Of a stretch of DNA of 35,722 bases, positions 33,161 through 35,722 are shown one piece after another. How positions within the stretch are numbered: position 1 is the stretch's first letter; every line of letters begins with the position of its first letter. Position numbers and translations under genes: made by a program. The stretch lies in NCBI GenBank assembly GCA_964398785.1, contig CAYNNQ010000028.1, forward strand, positions 1-35,722, written 5' to 3'. The notes beneath the pieces were generated by a model, which was not told the origin of the DNA, did not search any database, and saw only the letters and a list, made by a program, of their open reading frames with translations. The stretch is from CAYNNQ01 sp964398785 (GTDB taxonomy: Bacteria; Desulfobacterota; Desulfovibrionia; Desulfovibrionales; Desulfonatronovibrionaceae).

Positions 33161-33766
33161 CTAATTTCCCGAAGAAATGAAGATTTCCGGTTTGACTTTG
33201 TAGATAAAGGAGGTGCTCACGCTGGTGATAATTCCTTCCACCACGCTTACAGGGAGGTGGGCAAGGACCAGCAAACGGGCGGCGTGAACAAAGCCCTCGC
33301 CGGACATGGTCAGGGCAAGAGCTGCCAACAAGGCGCTGCCCAAGACCGCCCCTCCTCCCACGAAAAAGGAAACCACCAGCGTAGTGCGCCTGTTTCCTGA
33401 ACACAGAGCGCGGAAAAGTATTCCCCCGCAAAGCGCGGGAAGGGACATGATCACGGTGTTTACTCCCAGCGCGGTAAGCCCACCGAACTGAAAAAGAAGG
33501 CACTGCAGTATAAGGGCCACCAGGATAGCCGGTACGCAGGCCCAGCCCAGAACTATCCCCATGAGACCGTTCAGCAAAAGATGCATGCTGCCCGGCCCCA
33601 AAGGGATGTGGATAAGGGAGGCCACGAAAAAGGCGGCAGCCATGATGGCCGTTTGCGGGATCCGTTCGTGATCCAGCCTTTTGAGCCCGATACAGACTCC
33701 GGTGAGGGCTATTGCCGCTCCACCGGCAAGTACCGGCCAGGCCAGGACTCCTTCAGAGATATGCAT
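33161..33766 (-). CDS. ECF nickel/cobalt transporter substrate-specific membrane protein (CbiM/NikM)
   Basis: This 201-residue S-component binds the metal ion in the membrane. It opens MHISEGVLAWPVL, the CbiM/NikM signature, in which His2 and the free N-terminus form the metal site. Other family blocks are HIPLGPGSMHLLLNGLMGIVLGW (about 53-75), LQCLLFQFGGLTALGVNT (87-104) and LAHLPVSVVEGIIT. It has about six to seven helices. It ends 2 bp before the NikL-like gene. The Ni-versus-Co choice rests on the neighbouring K and L genes, which favour nickel. Confidence 0.93.
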   Translation of the reverse strand: MHISEGVLAWPVLAGGAAIALTGVCIGLKRLDHERIPQTAIMAAAFFVASLIHIPLGPGSMHLLLNGLMGIVLGWACVPAILVALILQCLLFQFGGLTALGVNTVIMSLPALCGGILFRALCSGNRRTTLVVSFFVGGGAVLGSALLAALALTMSGEGFVHAARLLVLAHLPVSVVEGIITSVSTSFIYKVKPEIFISSGN

Positions 33767-33792
33767 GGACTTTATCGGGGCTGCTTCAAGGG

Positions 33793-34560
33793 TTAATCAT
33801 CCCATTCCAAAAACCGGACCCAAAGGACTGCACCCAGTTCCACGTCCTTGGGTTCGCCATTGTGCTTCAATGTATAGTCCGCGGAATTCAGTGCGGCAAA
33901 TCCCCACCATCCCTTTTCCGGCGGGGAATAAGTGAACACTCCGTTGGCATCGGCCTTGATTACCTGGGTGATCATGTAATCAGTGGGCGCCTTGGCTTCT
34001 TTTTCCCGGTTGTAGTATTCCACCTCGACTTCCGCATAGGGTACGGGTTTGCCGTCCATAAGGACCTGGCCCTGAAATACATTTCCTTCGTAAAGCCCGA
34101 AAGGCCTGCTTAAAGGAACTATCTCCGTCTTGAGCCCCACCGGCTCGTCCCAGCCGGATTCGTCACCGAAAGCCCCGACCACGGTTTTGGTATAGTGTAC
34201 GATAAAGCAGTCCTCGGCCGGTTCCCAATAGGGCTGAGGCTGCATATAAAATGTGTATACCCCCGGTCTCTGGAAAGTGAAATCTGTCTCCCAGGCCTTT
34301 TTACCCATGATTTTGGTCGTTTTTAGCCGCGGCAAAAGGTCTTTTGTCTTTCCGTTGGCTTTAACGGAAAATACTTTGGGCTTTGCCAGGGGCATGCCCT
34401 GCATTTCAAAGGGGTGGGAAAAGGACAGGTCCAGGTTGATGGTTTTTTGCTGCGGGCCCACCATCGATTGCGAAGGAATGAGCATCCCGAAGTGGGCAAA
34501 ACAAAGCGACGGTACCAGAGTGAACATAAGGGCCAGAATCCAGCTACGACATGTAAACAT
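33793..34560 (-). CDS. DUF4198 periplasmic nickel-binding-type protein (NikK-like)
   Basis: This is a 255-residue secreted protein. A signal peptide (about 1-22) ends LCFA, so the mature chain starts HFGMLIPSQ, the usual opening of this family. Other family marks are LSFSHPFEMQGM, FQRPGVYTFYMQPQPYWEPAEDCFIVHYTK and the C-terminal DANGVFTYSPPEKGWWGFA. It is the first gene of the K-M-L-Q-O operon and starts 232 bp into a promoter region with good -35/-10 boxes. Relatives occur with nickel ECF importers. The role as a periplasmic nickel-binding helper is inferred. AGGAGGG precedes ATG. Confidence 0.88.
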   Translation of the reverse strand: MFTCRSWILALMFTLVPSLCFAHFGMLIPSQSMVGPQQKTINLDLSFSHPFEMQGMPLAKPKVFSVKANGKTKDLLPRLKTTKIMGKKAWETDFTFQRPGVYTFYMQPQPYWEPAEDCFIVHYTKTVVGAFGDESGWDEPVGLKTEIVPLSRPFGLYEGNVFQGQVLMDGKPVPYAEVEVEYYNREKEAKAPTDYMITQVIKADANGVFTYSPPEKGWWGFAALNSADYTLKHNGEPKDVELGAVLWVRFLEWDD

Positions 34561-34588
34561 ATTCCCTCCTTTTGATCTGTTTTCTTGT

Positions 34589-34617
34589 TATTTATAGAAA
34601 TTTGGTGACATTGTCAA
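34589..34617 (-). promoter_or_regulatory. Promoter of the nickel operon with a palindrome over the -35 box
   Basis: On the minus strand TTGACA (34617-34612) is followed after 17 bases by TAAATA (34594-34589), or after 15 by TATAAA. The palindrome TGACA-T-TGTCA at 34606-34616 covers the -35 box, a good position for a repressor such as a metal sensor. The binding protein is not identified. Confidence 0.65.
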
Positions 34618-34628
34618 GGATGAATTTT

Positions 34629-34679
34629 TTATTTGGTATGTAGTTATGTTATTATGGAACTTTTTTTGACACCAAATAA
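34629..34679. promoter_or_regulatory. Inverted repeat TTATTTGGT / ACCAAATAA, possible operator
   Basis: Perfect 9-bp arms lie at 34629-34637 and 34671-34679. A third ATTTGGT-type half-site is at 34600-34606, in the nickel promoter. A TATTAT box (34650-34655) for divergent plus-strand transcription lies between the arms. This suggests coordinated control of both directions. Confidence 0.5.
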
Positions 34680-34761
34680 GTTTTTGTGCTTTGAAGCAAA
34701 GTACGGTTTTGCTCGGAATATATTGCTTTTTGCTTTCCCCTGCTTTGAGCAGGGGTTTTTT
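34662..34761 (+). ncRNA. Candidate small RNA divergent from the nickel operon
   Basis: The region ends in a strong terminator but has no open frame. It contains a small perfect hairpin, CTTTG-AAG-CAAAG, near 34690. The 5' end is estimated from the TATTAT box at 34650-34655, whose -35 is weak. Another possibility is that the terminator serves a short untranslated leader only. Confidence 0.35.
34737..34761 (+). terminator. Strong rho-independent terminator
   Basis: CCCCTGCT (34737-34744) and AGCAGGGG (34748-34755) form a perfect 8-bp stem with loop TTG, followed by six T residues. No gene precedes it on this strand inside 150 bp. Confidence 0.85.
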
Positions 34762-34890
34762 ATGGGGGGGGGCAGTGATCCGTTTTTCCGGGCAGGTCTT
34801 GTAGGGAACGAATCCTTTTTCTTGTCTTTGCTGGGCGCTTGACTATGGGGATAAAGAGACTTATGCGCCGTACCCAAGGGAGGGTGAACT

Positions 34891-34980
34891 ATGCTGGTGT
34901 TTAGCCGGAGCCTGTTTGGCGGAAAGGTCTCCGTTCCCGGGGGCCAGCTTGGGGAAAATAGCAAATTCGTGCCCAGATAA
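34891..34980 (+). CDS. Possible 29-residue small protein or leader peptide
   Basis: An ATG with a strong ribosome site (GGGAGGG, 6 bp before) opens a 29-codon frame that begins MLVFSRSLFGGKV and ends FVPR. A promoter-like pair, TTGACT (34839-34844) and TATGCG (34862-34867) 17 bp apart, lies upstream. The first six residues resemble the CsrA start MLVLSR, but the rest does not. Its stop codon TAA abuts the target duplication of a family A element. It could be a leader peptide, a remnant of a longer gene cut by the element, or chance. Confidence 0.35.
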   Translation: MLVFSRSLFGGKVSVPGGQLGENSKFVPR

Positions 34981-34985
34981 ATACT

Positions 34986-35117
34986 GATGCGCCTGCAAAA
35001 AATAAATTTTTGCAGGCAGTTTTAAGTTGTTAAGTATTAACTTTTAAGTAAAATCAGATGGTTGCGCAATTTGATCTGTACATTTAACTCCGGACTTGGA
35101 CTTTTTGCAGATGTCTC
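34986..35117 (+). mobile_element. Repeat family A (MITE-like), complete copy with 6-bp duplication
   Basis: The 132-bp element begins GATGCGCCTGCAAAAA and ends TTTTTGCAGATGTCTC. The ends match as inverted repeats at 11 of 15 positions. AATACT flanks it on both sides (34980-34985 and 35118-35123), a perfect 6-bp direct repeat. The left hairpin CCTGCAAAAA.. ..TTTTTGCAGG and the AAGTAAAATCAGATGGTTG core are intact. It separates the possible small ORF from the MucR-type gene. Confidence 0.87.
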
Positions 35118-35192
35118 AATACTACTCAAGATGGTTGATCCGAAATTAATGACGCTTGGTATGAAAGTTCCAGGACTACAGAGTATAAGGAA

Positions 35193-35654
35193 ATGGATGA
35201 ATTTACTAAATACGCCGTAGAGCTTGTCAATGCGCAATCCGCGGTCCGAAATATCCCCGAAGGGGAAGCTGCGGCCATGATCCAGAATCTTTCCCGGCGC
35301 TTGGAATCCGTGGCTCGGAAGATGAGAGGGGAAAGAAAAAAAACGGAACAAAAGCCGGGCCTTTCTCCCGGACAGGCAATCAAAGAGAGATCGGTTGTCT
35401 GTCTGGAATGCGGTGGCAGGTTCAAGATACTTACCAAGAATCATCTAAAAAAGCACGGTCTTTCCTTAACCGAGTATAAGCGTAAATGGGGATATGACAA
35501 GGATACCTCGCTTATCGCCAAGACCTTGTCCAGGCAGAGGAAATCCAGAATGGAGGAGATGGAGATCTGGAAGAAAAAAAATAAAGGAGAGATTAACAAG
35601 ATTATAGACGCCTTGGTCCAGGACTTTGAGGATAAAGGGGATGAGAGGGACTAA
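35193..35654 (+). CDS. Ros/MucR family zinc-finger transcriptional regulator
   Basis: This is a 153-residue DNA-binding protein. The prokaryotic zinc finger is C-x2-C-x9-H-x3-H (VVCLECGGRFKILTKNHLKKHGLS, about 69-91). It is followed by the family block LTEYKRKWGYDKD and a basic helical C-terminus. MucR/Ros proteins bind AT-rich sites and control exopolysaccharide, motility or cell-cycle genes in alphaproteobacteria. Homologues are common in sulfate reducers with unknown targets. The N-terminal 40 residues match the family's oligomerisation region (TKYAVELVNAQSAVRNIP). The C-terminal lysine/glutamate tail is longer than usual. A family A element lies about 75 bp upstream, in its probable promoter region. 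Confidence 0.9.
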   Translation: MDEFTKYAVELVNAQSAVRNIPEGEAAAMIQNLSRRLESVARKMRGERKKTEQKPGLSPGQAIKERSVVCLECGGRFKILTKNHLKKHGLSLTEYKRKWGYDKDTSLIAKTLSRQRKSRMEEMEIWKKKNKGEINKIIDALVQDFEDKGDERD

Positions 35655-35670
35655 AGTGCCTCTAGGCAGT

Positions 35671-35697
35671 TTCCATCCGGAAATGGCCCTTTTCCAT
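35671..35697 (-). repeat. Second copy of the mfd-leader hairpin sequence
   Basis: On the minus strand this reads GGAAAAGGGCCATTTCCGG followed by ATGGAAAC. It is nearly the same as 791-817, before mfd. It lies just after the MucR-type stop. The outer base pairs of the stem are lost on one side. Confidence 0.45.
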
Positions 35698-35722
35698 TTT
35701 AACGGCGTCAATTTTCGTAATT

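Noticed and set aside
34561..34700. Cobalamin or NiCo riboswitch before the nickel operon
   Set aside because: The leader between the promoter and the nikK-like start is only about 25 nt, too short for either, and no signature is visible.
34891..34980. Truncated csrA gene
   Set aside because: Only the first six residues resemble CsrA. No later CsrA residues follow in any frame.
1..35722. CRISPR array or tRNA/rRNA genes
   Set aside because: No regularly spaced direct repeats and no cloverleaf or rRNA signature were found on reading both strands. A tRNA search program was not available, so a diverged tRNA cannot be fully excluded.

Overview
The window reads as a gene-dense piece of chromosome from an anaerobic, probably salt-adapted sulfate-reducing bacterium of the Desulfovibrionales type (Desulfohalobiaceae-like). 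The clues are the mfd / SurA-type / RodZ-type / recO / glyQ-glyS order, a Ros/MucR zinc-finger regulator, a five-gene nickel-type ECF importer whose products resemble those of sulfate reducers, and a betaine-type BCCT carrier. The lineage is inferred from gene content and order; no rRNA gene is present to confirm it. I see no tRNA, rRNA, CRISPR array, transposase gene, phage or plasmid gene.

Layout. (1) 1-825 has no convincing gene. It holds the end of one small mobile element, a copy of a second repeat, an orphan terminator and a hairpin next to the mfd start. (2) 826-12094, plus strand, is a housekeeping block: mfd, two SurA/PpiC chaperones, a RodZ-like protein, recO, glyQ, glyS and rpsT. 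(3) 12275-18963, minus strand, is an envelope block: DNA glycosylase, EnvC-like murein hydrolase activator, CtpA-type protease, YibQ-type deacetylase, BCCT carrier and a small unknown protein. (4) 19478-23424, minus strand, is a polar amino acid ABC importer (ATPase, binding protein, two permeases) with prmA as its last gene. (5) 23578-29496, minus strand, is a large DUF748/AsmA-like protein, a class II photolyase and a TIGR01777 epimerase-like protein. (6) 29689-30561 is a double-domain universal stress protein. (7) 31049-34560, minus strand, is a Nik/Cbi K-M-L-Q-O cluster. (8) 34891-35654, plus strand, is a possible 29-residue ORF and a MucR/Ros regulator.

The most unusual content is between the genes. 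Repeat family A is a roughly 117-132 bp element with imperfect terminal inverted repeats. Two copies are flanked by perfect 6-bp direct repeats (TATACT and AATACT), as expected for a non-autonomous mobile element (MITE). One copy sits 6 bp from the start codon of the glycosylase gene. Repeat family B is a roughly 210-230 bp element with long inverted arms that would fold into one long hairpin. Its tip hairpin differs in sequence between copies but keeps base pairing and a four-base loop. At three loci the two families lie within about 150 bp of each other. I have not matched either family to a named one.

Other points of note are a strong hairpin between the binding-protein gene and the permease genes of the ABC operon, a glycosylase whose stop codon falls exactly where the fourth iron-sulfur cysteine is expected, histidines at or near the predicted mature N-termini of three nickel-uptake proteins plus a His-rich tail on the ATPase, and a candidate small RNA divergent from the nickel operon.
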